A stretch of 64,000 nt of DNA from Tetrahymena thermophila SB210 (Eukaryota > Ciliophora > Oligohymenophorea > Hymenostomatida > Tetrahymenidae), in contig NW_002475963.1 in NCBI RefSeq assembly GCF_000189635.1, positions 152,983 to 216,982 on the forward strand, given 5' to 3'. The notes beneath the pieces were generated by a model that ran no database searches, was not told where the DNA came from, and saw only the letters and a list, made by a program, of their open reading frames with translations. The first letter of the stretch is position 1. Each line of letters begins with the position of its first letter. The translations under genes were made by a program, and so were the position numbers. Below are positions 14,799 to 27,700 of the stretch, one piece after another.

Positions 14799-17700
14799 AT
14801 GAAAGAGAGTAGTAAACAAGAAATAAAAAACATATCTTAACTTATAAATAGCTATACTTTAACTCTTCATGGCTATCTAAATGAGCAATATAATTCTTCT
14901 ACGCTTTAAGTGATTTAAAAAACATATTTTTAAAGCTTTTGGTTTATCCTATTTGCATAAATAATTTTACTAGTTCTTGTGATTAATGATGATTATGGAA
15001 TGCTATCATCAGGACTTTTAATATCATGCATAGCAATCTCTTTAATAGGTTTTATAGTAAATAGAAAATATCATGTGATAATTCCATATTTTATGCTATT
15101 TTAAAAAGTATTATTTGGAGTTTTTAGCTACTTCACAATTCAAAGTAGCACAAGGTAAATAGACTAAATCAATTAGTATTCAGAAAATAAATAAGCATAT
15201 GAACAGTAGGATATATAAGGTATAGATGATTTTGATGATTCTCTATTATCATTTTGTACGATTTTGTCATTTTTGTAATTAATGATATTTATGAAAATGC
15301 AAAACAACTTTGTGTTGCTAGCAATAGGATATGTTTTTACTTTATTAATAGTAATTCTATCCATACAAAAAAATATATATTAGAATTTAGTATTACTTAC
15401 TACTTCTATTATTGTATTCTTTTTTATTTATTCTTAAGAGAAGAATAAAAGAATTCAGTTTTTAGAAGGACATAAATAGTCCTAAGATTTACAAGGCTAT
15501 AAAAACCTCCTCGACGCTTAAATACCAACTTCAATTTTTGTGATATCATAAACACCTGAAATTATTGCGCCAGAGATTGATAGCAAAAAAACGGATTCTT
15601 GTTCTGTATAATAACAGCCTTTTTCTCTAAAAAATTGTAAAATTTAATTTGCAAACAAAGTTTGTCTACAAGAATTCAATACATACAATAGAGAAGATTT
15701 AATAAGCGTTTTAGATAAAATATAAATTAGAAATAGATGTTCTATGGATTCTTAATAAAATGGTTTTGATTTGGGTACTGGAAATACTTTGTTATCAAAT
15801 AACTACTCCAAAGATTATTTGGAAAATTGTAAATTACATAGTAATATGTAACAAAATAATTATAGAAATCAAAAAAAAGATGAGGAAAACAATATAGAAT
15901 TTTTTTAAGCACATCAAATCTAGGTCTAAAATTTGAATACACCTAAACAAAATATTTAAATAAAAAATTTCAATTAATTGATTAACTGCAAATCACAAAA
16001 TAAGCTTACAAATTTAGAATTTGAAGACTCGACTAACCTTTAAAATTAAAGTAAGTAACTAAATTTTTACAATGGAAAACAATCCAAAGTTTTGAACTAA
16101 ATCATCTGCTACCCAGAAAAAAATCCATTTTTTAAATTAACTGATTCTATAAAGTTGGCTTCTTAAGCTAATATAAGAAGTAGGAATGGAACTTTGAATG
16201 GAGGAGCAAGCGATTAATTTAAGCAATAAAGTGGAATAAGTGTTTTTTCATTAAAAGATGCAATAGTAAGCATATTTTCTACAAAAGAGAGCTAAAATAA
16301 ATTATAAAACGATGATTAGAATGAGTTTGAAAATAAAAAGAGAAATCAGACTAGCTAATATAAGCTAAAGCTTGAGAAATTGTTAAATGAAACTAGATAG
16401 TAAAATACTAAGAAAAATAAAACCATTAAATTAAATAAAGAAAAAAGTGAGCATCTTGATAAATTAGTTGAGTAAAACTAGTAATTTTTAAGTTTTTAAG
16501 CAAAAGAAATTGTTCATTTTTAAAGCTGTAAATATTAAAAAGAATAAGATTTAGTTGGTGATAAAAATAAAATACAAAAATTAGATAATTAAAAATATTA
16601 TGACATAAAATTACTCGATTGCTAATGGGATCACTAAGATTCAGTTATGGTAGTCATGAATGACATATCACCCTAAGTCATTTTCCAAAGATAATAAGAA
16701 GTTAATGAATACAAAGAAAAAATTATATCTTCATTTACACATAATTTAAAAACACCTTTGAATGGAATTTTTACTTTTTTATGTAAAATCAAATTTGTTT
16801 TTTAAATAAAATATTTTAATATTTATAATTAATTTAATTTATAGAAACAGCATTGTAGAGAGCTGAAGACTAAGAAGATATTAAAAGCATGATTAAATTA
16901 TCTTACTTATTAGGAAAGTAGTAGATGCTTATGATAAATGATATAATAGATTATTCTCAAATGATAAAAGGAGAATTGAGTCTAGACATGAAGCAAGATA
17001 AAGTGCAAAATTTAATTAATGAAGTTGTAGAAATATTTTAAAATTAAATAGAAATGAAGAAAAATATAAAATTTTTGATAGTTAATGAATTAAATGAAAA
17101 TGAGATAATGTGTACAGATCTTTAAAGACTGCAACAAGTTATTGTAAATGTTCTACAGAATGCAATTAAATTTACTTTTGAGGGAGAAATAGTTTTTAAA
17201 ATTGAAAAAAGTGAAAGCAATATTCTATCATTTTAAATAAGTGATACAGGACTTGGAATTGAAAATTAATTATTAACTTAAATAAATAATATGTAAAGTT
17301 TAGAAACAACCAACTATTCTCATGGTAATTATTTATTTATTTATTTATTTTTTTTAAATTAAATTGTTTTTATATTATTATTAAAAAAAAGGTATTGGAT
17401 TAGGTTTGTCAATCAGTAAAATGATATTATAATATTTAGGACCTGAAAAATCTTTTGAATTAGACTCTATTGTTGGGGTAGGTACCAAAGTTAAATTTAA
17501 TATATACCAAAATCTTAGCTTATACTTGAAGCAGATCTAATATGATATACTTCCAATAAAGGATGAAGAAAGTAGACATAGTTTTTCTAACAATAAAGTT
17601 TAATGCATAAATTTAGAAAAGATTACAACCCTTTCAAAAGAACCATCTGATACATCTGAATAGTGCAAGGTTACACTTCCCAATAGTAATATAATAAAAA

Positions 17701-18143
17701 ATGAAAAACTGCACTTAGACCAGCTAAAAAATACAACTTTAGAGTGCTTTTTAGAAAATAAAAACATCATAATAGTTGATGACACTCCATTTAATATAAA
17801 AGTATTAAAGTGCATATTTAAAGACATTCCTAATCTAACTATTTAAGAGGCTTTTAACGGATAAGAGTGTATAGATATATTACTTAAAAATAAATAAATG
17901 TAGTATGATCTCATATTTATGGATGTTAATATGCCTGTATTAGATGGACTATCTGCTACCTAAATTATTAACGATTTAATATCGTAAAATGAAATTTTAA
18001 ATGTACCTGTAATAATTGTTACAGCGTACGATTTACCTATTGACAAAGAACTACAGGTAGGGGCAAAAGCCCATATTTCTAAACCAATTTAAAAAAGAAA
18101 TTTAATAGAAGCACTGAATAAAGTATTCACTTAGGAAGAATGA
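14799..18143 (+). CDS. Membrane hybrid histidine kinase with C-terminal receiver
   Basis: Three exons (14799-16782, 16845-17324, 17392-18143) give 1071 residues; introns are 62 and 67 bp, GT...AG, and phases match. The N-terminus has about six membrane segments (~residues 35-205). A long polar linker follows. The dimerisation/phosphoacceptor helix has His648 in THNLKTPLNG, where classical kinases have HELRTPLN. The ATPase domain has an N box (LQQVIVNVLQNAIKFT), G1 (SDTGLGI) and G2 (HGIGLGLSIS, rebuilt across intron 2). The receiver has Asp951/Asp952, phosphoacceptor Asp999 (FMDVNMP), Thr1032 and Lys1052. It should autophosphorylate on His and pass phosphate to its own Asp, then probably to an Hpt protein elsewhere. 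The signal is unknown. A second, longer enzyme of this type lies at 24715. Confidence 0.93.
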
Positions 18144-19189
18144 ACAAAATTAGTATTAACTATATAAGTTGATTTAAAATGAATAAAAAATATTTTATTA
18201 ATTTAAATTATTTTAGGTTTAATATGAAATTAAAAGTTAATTTATAATTAATATTCCTTAAAGAGTTTCAAACATTTTTAGTTTAAAATAAACTGAAATT
18301 CTTTGGACTAACAGTAGAGATAAAAAAATTGATCAAGCTTATTAGCCAAAATATAATAAAAATAGTCAGTATGCAGTTTTAAAAATAATTAAAACAAAAT
18401 TAAATTAAAAATATCAAAAATTTATTAAGAAAAATTGTAAATACTTTTATTTATTATTCTTATAACTTTTCTAATTATTTATTTATTTCCATTTAAAATT
18501 TTTATGAATTAAAAAAATAAGCCTTTATTATGTTTTTATTTTATTATTATTTTTTATTATTGCTTTATTATAAGAAAGAGTAAAACCTGTTACAATACAC
18601 CCTTATGTACTGAATGAATACTCTTTAAAAATGTTAAAAATGGGCAAAATATTTATCATAAATTAAAATTTTTCATTATATAATTCATCTAACTTGGTAT
18701 ATGTATGTTTTAGGTAAAATGTTTGGTCTTGTAGGAGCCTGAGTTTAGATAGGCTTCACTTTATGTATTAAGATTTTGCAAATCTGAAAAAATTTAAGAT
18801 TTTAATGTTGATAAAGAGATAAAATAATAAAAAAATCACAAATTTTTATAAGAATTGTTGAATTTCTTAAAAAATATTAAGCAAGGAAATAAATAAATAT
18901 TTAAAATTATTTCAAAAAGCAAATACTCTAAGAAGCGATATAAAGAATTATCTAATAACTTAATTTTTAACAAACTAAAGTTCAATAATTTTTAGCTATC
19001 TTAATAAATGCCTGATTAGTTAATTAATTTAAATAATTGAAATTTATGTTAAAATTATAGGATTAGCAATTAATTTTAGTGTAGACAATGAAAAGTTAAA
19101 TTGGTATATGCAAGAAAACTAAATGTTTCGAGCTGATTGATTTTGTTATAAAACAAAAATTAAACTGAAATTAATTATAAATAATAGAA
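18144..19189. other. AT-rich region between convergent genes
   Basis: The 3' flanks of the kinase (+) and the deubiquitinase (-). No coding frame is seen. A small inverted repeat, AGCCT...AGGCT, lies near 18738-18760; it is too short to name. Confidence 0.5.
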
Positions 19190-21992
19190 TCATTTATATT
19201 ATTTTTTATTCTTCTTTAAATATTATTAGTAACCATTTTTATTTTTATTTTTTTATTATTATTAGGCTAACTTATCGAAGTTGATTCTTTGCTTTTCTTT
19301 CTTCTTTTTTATTTTTTTAAGTTTTCCCTTATCGTATTCAACATCGTACTCATCTTTCTCTTTTTTTTAATATTCAAGTATGTTTTTATTGTGTTCTTTT
19401 ACCTTATTTCTGAATTAAGCAAGCTATTTTATATTTAATAAAAATTTCAATAATTAAGTTCTTAAAGTTATTATAAATTACCTATTGGCTTTCCTTTGAG
19501 TTCCACAACTATGAGCCACTGTCATTTTAAGAAAGCAACTCTAAACTTGAAAGATTTAATGGGGAGTTGGTTGATTTCTTATTCTCAGATTAGTTTACAA
19601 TCTGTTGGCCATTTACTTTTTGAGAAACTTCATTCTTTTACTGCAATGTTTTAATTAAACCTCCATATTCTAAATTATTTTATGTTATTTCTCCAATCTT
19701 GGCTTCTTTTTGTTTTAATACTTCATTTGCTTGCTTGGATTGCTTGGTTTCAGGAGTTGATTGAGCTGTTGATCCATTAGATGTTGGTTTAAGAGATTGA
19801 TCACTTTTAGTAGAAACTATATTCTAAGCTAATGCTTCAGAATTTACATAAACTCCATTTATCTATTTGACTTTTTGCTTATTTTCTTCTGCACTATCTT
19901 GTCTAGATATAGTTTGTAAACTAGCTTGACTATTTCCTAAATATAATAATTAATTTGCCATTTAACTTCTAAGTCTTTTTCTCATAAAGGTATCAGTAAT
20001 GTACTTTAATTTTTTTATTTTCTTAAGCTTAACAACCCTACATTTAAAAAATAAATATTTTTTAGATATAAAATAAATTTTAGTATATAAATAAATTACT
20101 AAAATTAGCATCTTTAATATTTGTTATTCATTCTGTCTCTTTGTAATTAATAGAATTTATCATCAATTTCTTTACTTATCTAATCTTGCTTATTAGAGTC
20201 CTTTTCTTCTTCCATTTTATTTTCTTCACTCTTATTCTCCTAGATATCTTATTATTTCTATTCTTCAGCTTACTTCTATTTAATTTAATCCTTTTTAACT
20301 TCCTATTTATTCTACTACTTTTCTTCAACTATTTTTTCTGACTTTTATTCAGGTTCATTTTTCTTTTTTATTGCAAAAAGTGAATCTAACTATTTCTATT
20401 TAAAAAATTTTAATTTTTTGTAAAACAACTTTTAAAGTTACCATGTATTCTTGGCACTATTCAGATTTTGCAATTTCTTTATATTCATCACAAAGTGTTT
20501 TTTATTTATTGTTTACATTTTATTCTTCATTCAATACTTATTATTTTCCTTAATCAATAGCAGCTGTGGCAGCTTCTTTAATGGCTTCTTTAACAACTTC
20601 TTTTTATAAGTTACTTAAATCAGCACTGGATTTTCTTTTAGGTTTAGTAATAACTTCTCTCTTGACGTAGAAGAGCAAGTATGGTCTCTCTTTTGAAACT
20701 TCTTAAAATGATCTTTAAGAAACACTAGAGTCATTCATGCAGTACCACATATCATTAGAGTTCTTAACATAACAATAATAGTGACCAAAATGTAGACCTC
20801 CACCAATATGGATTAATACTCCATATAAGTCATATATTTCTGGTTTCTTATTGGCTTGCTAGACATACTTGGAGATATCTATTTCAGCTGGAAATTAGGT
20901 ATGAGTATTAATCTTCATCATAAAGTTGTTAAATCTCTTGATCTGAAGTGTTAATACATTTGGCAATTAATCTAGTTTAATAAGAGTTTTGTTAAAATTA
21001 CATTCAAATAAAATAAAATAAATATATTACGAATGACATATCCCTTCTGTGCTTCTACTAACTTTTTGCATTTAGAACATCTGTATTTGTTATTTCCTTC
21101 AAGTTTTTCTTTTCTAAAGAATAACTCGAATGACTTCTAAACAGATTCTTTGCATTCCTAAATAAATAAAAAAATATAAATTATATTTAGAATAAATATA
21201 AAAAAATAAATTTTTTGAGACTAATTATTTTTATAATAATAGAGCAACTCAACTCGATATTAAGTAGGTAATAAAGTGCTCTTAAAAATAAATAAAAGCT
21301 TTAGTAGAAGTTTTTAAAAATTATAAAACAACTCATGTATGTATAAATTATCAAAATTTATTTATTACTAATGATAAGTCGTAGAAGGCTTCAATGTTTT
21401 CAGAACGATAGTTGCATACTGAGCATTCTACTTGGCTTTTCAGCTTTCCAGCAAACATTTTATAGATAGGAGTAGCTTCTTCTATCTTTTAATCTACCTT
21501 AGGCTTAAAATCCAGTGCACTTTTTTGCATTGACTCTAAGAGCAATCTTAATAGCTCATGAGAGTCATCTTATCTACCTAGTTTGAATTTCTTGTTTATA
21601 TAGCGCATATTTTAAATTATTTTTCTAGGTTATACAACGGGAGGTCTGTTTTATGAAAAACATTACTCAATATGTTATTCTAATAAGCAAATTGCACAAA
21701 AAGATTCTTTTCTAGGACATGTTTTTTTATGCTCGCCACTAAGTAAGTAATTAGCTAAAGGAGGAGTATATGTTAAGCATTATAAGACGGAATTAAAGAA
21801 GCATGTGTTGCCCAAATTAGCTAAACCAGGTCCAATCTTATGAATTTTTTGCCATTTATTGAATATTTCAAAATTTGACTCGATGACGGCTTTACCCTTC
21901 AATGCTTATTCGCTAGCATTTTTAATAATACCTCCGCTTTCGAAGTCCATCTTTTCATATATTTTTGGCTGATTTTTACTTTCTATATCCAT
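19190..21992 (-). CDS. USP36-like: Ubiquitin carboxyl-terminal hydrolase, USP36-like (nucleolar type)
   Basis: Six exons (21992-21369, 21157-21031, 20971-20442, 20395-20100, 20037-19482, 19423-19190) give 788 residues. Introns of 211, 59, 46, 62 and 58 bp are all GT...AG with matching phases. The USP domain covers ~55-345. Catalytic Cys64 lies in [13 protein letters not shown], His314 in HFGHYYCYV, and Asn330/Asp331 in YCMNDSSV. A zinc-finger-like pair, CSVC and CSKC, lies in the fingers region. The C-terminal half is Q/E/K-rich. The last exon carries [20 protein letters not shown], resembling the conserved acidic-basic C-terminal motif of animal USP36. That family removes ubiquitin in the nucleolus and supports ribosome production; nucleolar action here is inferred from this resemblance. 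Confidence 0.93.
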
Positions 21993-23049
21993 TTATCTGT
22001 TTTATTATATTTCAATAAACTAAAAATTACTAATTGTATTCTATACTTAACTATTTTTATTTAAATTAATACTTAATAACTTTACTAATATTATGAGTCT
22101 AAAGAAACTAATTTAAAAAGGATTATTATTTAATCATTGAAAACATTGTTAATTTAGCCTTAATTTAATAAATACACATTATGAAAGAAAATTATATCAG
22201 ACTTTAATCATTTAAAAATAAATAAATATTCTTTTGAATCTTTTTTATTGCTATATAGATATATATATAGATAAATTATTAAATTAAGAGTTATTAATAA
22301 TCAAATAGAAAGCAAATAAACAAGCAAACAAATAAACAAAAATTATAAATTAATCTTTATGTTTTAAATAAATCCAAATAAATTTATTTTTTTTTTGAAA
22401 AAAACAAAAAATTATTTTAAATTATTTTTTGGTCATAATTAAATTAGTAAAATGCAATTTATTTTATTTTAAGTTAAGTTTATTTATTTATTTTTATGGC
22501 TGCTACTTTTAATATTATTATAAATTTACAATATACTATTTTCATTTTAATGTTTTTTGATATTTCTTCGAATAATTCATCATGATTTTTTTGATAGTGT
22601 TTGAAAGCATTTCTCAAATATATCCTTTAATATTATAATTTTCAGATTTCCTAAAACCACTTTAAAAATCTAGGAATTTTAATTCTAAAAAATACAAATG
22701 AATTGATTTTTTTTGTGATGATATTATATATTTATCTTACGAATTGCATCTAAAAATTTGACAGTTTAATAGAGATTGATTTATTAGTTTATTATAATAG
22801 AAAAATATGGCATTTATAAAAAACAATAATTGTTTGAAGATATTTAAAATTTAAAATTATTGTATTTTATATTTTCGATTTTGTTAATTTCTTTGTTTGT
22901 TAATTTATACTTTGACTTTAAATTCTAATAAGATCTCAAAGTAATTATCCAATTTATTTTTACCATACATTTATTCTTATCTTTCTTTATAATTTGTATT
23001 TAGATTTTAATATTTGCCTATATTTTTATTTAATAAGCCTAACTGAAAA
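21993..23049. other. Divergent promoter region, AT-rich
   Basis: About 1.06 kb between the divergent deubiquitinase (-) and membrane-protein (+) genes, presumably carrying both promoters. It contains short CAAA/TTTA runs. No motif can be named. Confidence 0.5.
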
Positions 23050-24372
23050 ATGATTAAGCCTCAGTAGAAATCTGATTTAATATTAAATAATCTTGTATTA
23101 TACAGCTAAGAAATATTTAGCTTTCATATGGTAAATGGGATACCATAGATAAGTAAGATGAACTATAAAAATCTGAATCAATTTTTTGCAAAAATAGTTT
23201 TGTTTAAAACAAAATCTCTGTGGAGAGGTTTATTTTTAACATTTTTGATGAATGTTGTAGCTACAGTGATCTTATATGCAACTTCTAGTAAATAATTTAT
23301 ACTAGGATTTTACTACTTACCCATAGGATTCTTAGCTACAGTTATTTGGGGTAAAATTAAAAAAAGCTAGATACAACTTAAGGCGCAAATATTTATAAAC
23401 CTACTGAGTTTACTCATTTTTGGCAGTATATTTTTCTGTATTTATTTCTTAATTTATCATCCAATTATCCAATAACAATTCGACCAAGCTAGTAAATGTA
23501 CTATCGAATACTCTTCTTAAATATAAATTGGAGAAAATAAAAATGAATTATATACTTTCCTTGCTCTATCATTTATTGATAAGGAAGGTATTTCTTAAAT
23601 AGGCTGTGGATGTATTTCATCAAAAAGCAGTAGCTCTATTTTATCTAATTCACCTTTTCCTTATATTTATTTAGAAAAAAATCAAAGGATTTCAACTTTT
23701 AGTATGGACTCACCTGAATATGAATCATCAGAAATAAAACTCCCTTCATGGCTCTGCGCTGGAAATATAAGTTCTATAAGCCTAGATAAGATTTAAAATA
23801 TTGATGAAAATTCAGGTAAAATAAAAGTTAATTAGTGCTTTTATAATAATTATCTAGGATTTGATAAATCTAATAATGCTCAATAACTAGATAAAAGCTT
23901 TTGCTTACAACAAAAAAAGTTTTTATAAGTAATATTTTCAGAAAAACCCTATTACGATGCTACATTTTTACATTTAGTTACTGCAATAATTTATGAAGGT
24001 TTTTGGAGTTATGGTTTTATATGGCCATCAATAATGCTCTCATTCTTAATTTCAAGGTTTCTTAGAAAAATTAGAGAATACAGAGCTTCGAGATAATAAG
24101 CTAGAGTATAAGCATCTCAAGTTATTCCTGAAAATAGTATATCAATAAGTTATGGATAAAATAAAGATGTGAGTATGAATGATAACACAAAAAATATATC
24201 ATATAAAGATTAAACATTTATCCAACCCTCAATAGTCAATTTCGACAATAGTTATTTAGACTAATATTCTCCTTAAAAAGTTTTGAATCAAAAATAAAAA
24301 ATTCCAAATTAAGAAACTTTAAAATAAAAATAGTTTGATTCATAATATTAAAAGAGACTAGCTTTTAATTGA
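23050..24372 (+). CDS. Orphan membrane protein, about four membrane segments
   Basis: A 440-residue frame from ATG 23050 to TGA 24370-24372; an in-frame TGA at 23044-23046 fixes the upstream limit. Three hydrophobic segments lie at ~60-78, 82-100 and 114-137. A fourth lies after residue ~305 (around SIMLSFLISRF), followed directly by an R-rich stretch typical of the cytoplasmic side. Between segments 3 and 4 is a ~165-residue polar loop containing several cysteines (CTIEYSS, IGCGCIS, LCAG, QCF, FCLQ), which could be disulphide-bonded outside the cell or in a lumen. The C-terminal ~110 residues are S/N/Q-rich. No family is recognised. It sits 342 bp upstream of a histidine kinase on the same strand, but no functional link is shown. 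Confidence 0.75.
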
Positions 24373-24714
24373 AATTTATTGTGGTTTATTTGAAAATAGT
24401 GAATTCAAAATTATAAAATCAATAATAAAAATTATTTTCTGTTTTAAAATGTAAAATAAATAATTAATTAATTAAAATCTATAATTTATTAATTTTGTAA
24501 ACTATTAAATCAAATGTTTTATTAATAAAAATCTTGGCAAATAAATTTTTAAATAAGTGGGATATATTAAATTATTAAATAATTCTGATTTAAGAATTTT
24601 AGTAAATTAGATTTGTAATCAATTTTAACAATATTATTTGTTAATTGAAAAAAAAAGAAATAAATAAATATAATCTTAGTTTGAATTCATAAGCAGTTAA
24701 TAAAATAGACTTAA
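24373..24714. other. Short AT-rich spacer
   Basis: 342 bp between same-strand genes. It must hold the 3' end of the first and the promoter of the second. An in-frame TGA at 24682 limits the downstream start. Confidence 0.5.
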
Positions 24715-27700
24715 ATGAAGGTGATGTAATTAATAAACAAACAGATAAATTAATGTTTTGCTAAAATACCTTAAAATCAAAATGCAAAATACTATCTTAA
24801 AGCAATTATATCTTTGATAGGTTTAATATATAGATTAGCTTATACGATTGTAATTTTTTATACAAACTATCAAAGCAGTAATTATAAATATGGAAATCAA
24901 TTGATAACTCAAAAAGCATAAATTATATTATTAATAATATCAACATCAATAAATTTAATCTATTTTTTACTAAGGTCATATATTAAATTTTAACTTCTTA
25001 GCCTTAGAATAACATATACTATCTCTGCAATAGTTATTTTGGAAGCTTTTTTACTAAATATTTCATAATATAAGTCCTATGATTTAATAATTACGCAGTA
25101 TTTTTAAGTGCATATGAGTGATAGAGGAGAAAGTAATTTTAAACTTTATTATTTTTACTATTATTCTATCATAATACCATACAGCATAATTAGAATAAGT
25201 ATCCAATACGATAACTTTGATAATTTAGCTCAAGTTACCTTTATTTAGATATCACTCTTCATAGTAACTATGATTGTAGAACTATTGTAACCAGCCAATC
25301 AAAAAAATGATAAAATTTAAAATAGCTAATAAAACGTATTAAAATGTAGCAATAAGCAAACTAAAAAGTCTGAGTGTCATAATCTTAGTTTTAATAATTA
25401 ACAAAACTTATTTAGCGATTATGCACATAACATATAATAAAAAAAGGAAAACCATTATTTTAAAAGTGATGATATTTATTTTAATTAATTAACAGGATAA
25501 CTGCATATAGATTTTTTTTAATAAGAAATATTAAATAATTTATCCACTGGGATTGCTTTAATATCAAATTAATTTAAATTAATTTAATCAAATAGAACTT
25601 TAAAGTCTTTTTTATGTAGAAGTAATCTTGATAAGTTAAATTTGGAAGAATCTCTTTTAAATCATAAATTTAATTAAAGGAGCAATAATTATTATAATAA
25701 TAACAACAACAATTTACAATACAATGTTAATCTTAAAAATTATAATCTTTATAATGAGGAAAATAAAAATTTGTCAAGCTTTTTTGGCGAAAATTAGAAA
25801 TTGAAATAATCTTAAAGCTTTGACTGTATTCCTAAATAGTAATAAGCAACTCAACATTTAAATATGCCAACCCCTTAAACAAATAATTTATAACATAATA
25901 AATTAGATACAAAGTTTTCTTAAAATACTAATACATTTTATAAATAAGTAAAGCAGCAATCGAATAGTAGCCATTTTTAAGAGATGGATTAAAAATAAGA
26001 AGTTAAGAAATTATTTAAAAATAATCACTCAATAGAATCAAATTAAAAAAACATGATGTTATTAAATCAATAAAATTCTTTTGATATATTATGTTCTAAT
26101 TTGGATAATAGTTAGAAATTAGATGACTTTACAAAGCTTGAATTTAACTCATCATATAAAAAAAGAAGATTTGATGGTAAAAAGCTATTGAAATGGAAAA
26201 AAATGCATATACATTTTAATGAGGACTTGTAAAATTTACTTAATAGCCCAAACTTATCTATTTATTAAATCGTAAACTAACTGCTTAAAAGCTAAATTGA
26301 TTCTTTTAGAATATTAAGAAGCGAATTTACTATTAGTAGTAACAATAAAGCTAACAAATTAAATAATACAAATTAAAACTCTAAATCCAAATTTAGCTTC
26401 TAAGGAAATAATTCAAATGAAAAAAATGCAAAATTTTACGAAATTGTTAACAATAATACACTAATTTTAAGAGGAAAGACATAGAGTGGAGAAACTCTTT
26501 TTAAAATTTCAATTTACCAATACTTAGGTCAAGAATTTAAAAGTAATTTAAAATGCACACAAGATGGGTTAAATGACTAAGAAAATATGAATACAGAAGG
26601 TAGAGAAACACTTGCTATGATAGAGCTAATCAATATTGATAATCTAATCAAGTAAAGAGATGCTAGTAACCTTAAGTCGTTTAAAGGAAAAATGTTGGCT
26701 TCTCTCTCTCATGAGTTAAGAACTCCTCTAAACTGCAGCATGTAGTTAATTGAAACATTATATCATTCAGGGTTGCTGTAAGATGAAGACAGAGACTTAT
26801 TTTTGGCTCCAGCAATTCAGTCAAATTAATTGCTGCTTCATATTATTAATGACATTTTAGATTTTTGTTAAATTAATAATGGTGATTTAAGACTTATTTT
26901 CGAAGAATTTGAAATAAGAAAGGCTATCTATGAATGTATATAATTATTTGCACTTTAAAGCTCTCAAAAAAATTTACCAATTGAAATTATCATAGATTTT
27001 CAACTACCTTTGTATATTAGGTCAGATTAAAACAGATTTAAGTAGGTATTTTTGAATATTCTCAGTAATGCAGTGAAATTCACTGAGTAAGGTAAGATCA
27101 CTATTGAAGTAGATTATTGTTAAGTTTTAGATTTATCTATTGAGAATTCTGTTAAAATATCTATCTAAGATACTGGCTGTGGTATCACTCCTGAAATAGC
27201 TAAAAATATTTTTAATGGATTTAATTCTAATAATATATATGAAAATAACTCTCTTTAATCCCTATTTAAACCTGATTTACATAAATTGAGTAAAAAAAAT
27301 TTCTAAGATGCTACGTTTAATTAACAAAATGCAAGTTAATCTCAATATGATATCACAAACAAAGTAGGGGCTGGCTTAGGTTTAAGTATTTCATATAATT
27401 TAGCAAAAGGACTGGGCTCAAATAGAGGGATAGAATTTTAAAGTTAGCCAAACGTAGGATCAATATTTACCTTTTATGTAACAGATAGGAAATAGTAAGT
27501 ACCTGGCTGTAAATTAAATATAAGATCCTTTCATGACATTTAGTTTGTTAATTGGTAAACTCTTGACTCTGCATCTAGTCATAAAATTTAGACTTCTGTT
27601 ATCTTAGCAGATAAATCTAAAAGAATGTCAATCTCTCACAAAAATAGTAGATTTTCCTAGTTTTAATTAGAAAACTATTGCAGCCAGAGAAAGATTAGCA

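Noticed and set aside
17600..17827. 75-codon - strand frame
   Set aside because: Antisense shadow of the linker and receiver of the hybrid kinase at 14799.
18738..18760. AGCCT...AGGCT hairpin as a snoRNA or terminator
   Set aside because: Only five base pairs, no C/D or H/ACA boxes, and Rho-type terminators do not apply to this organism.
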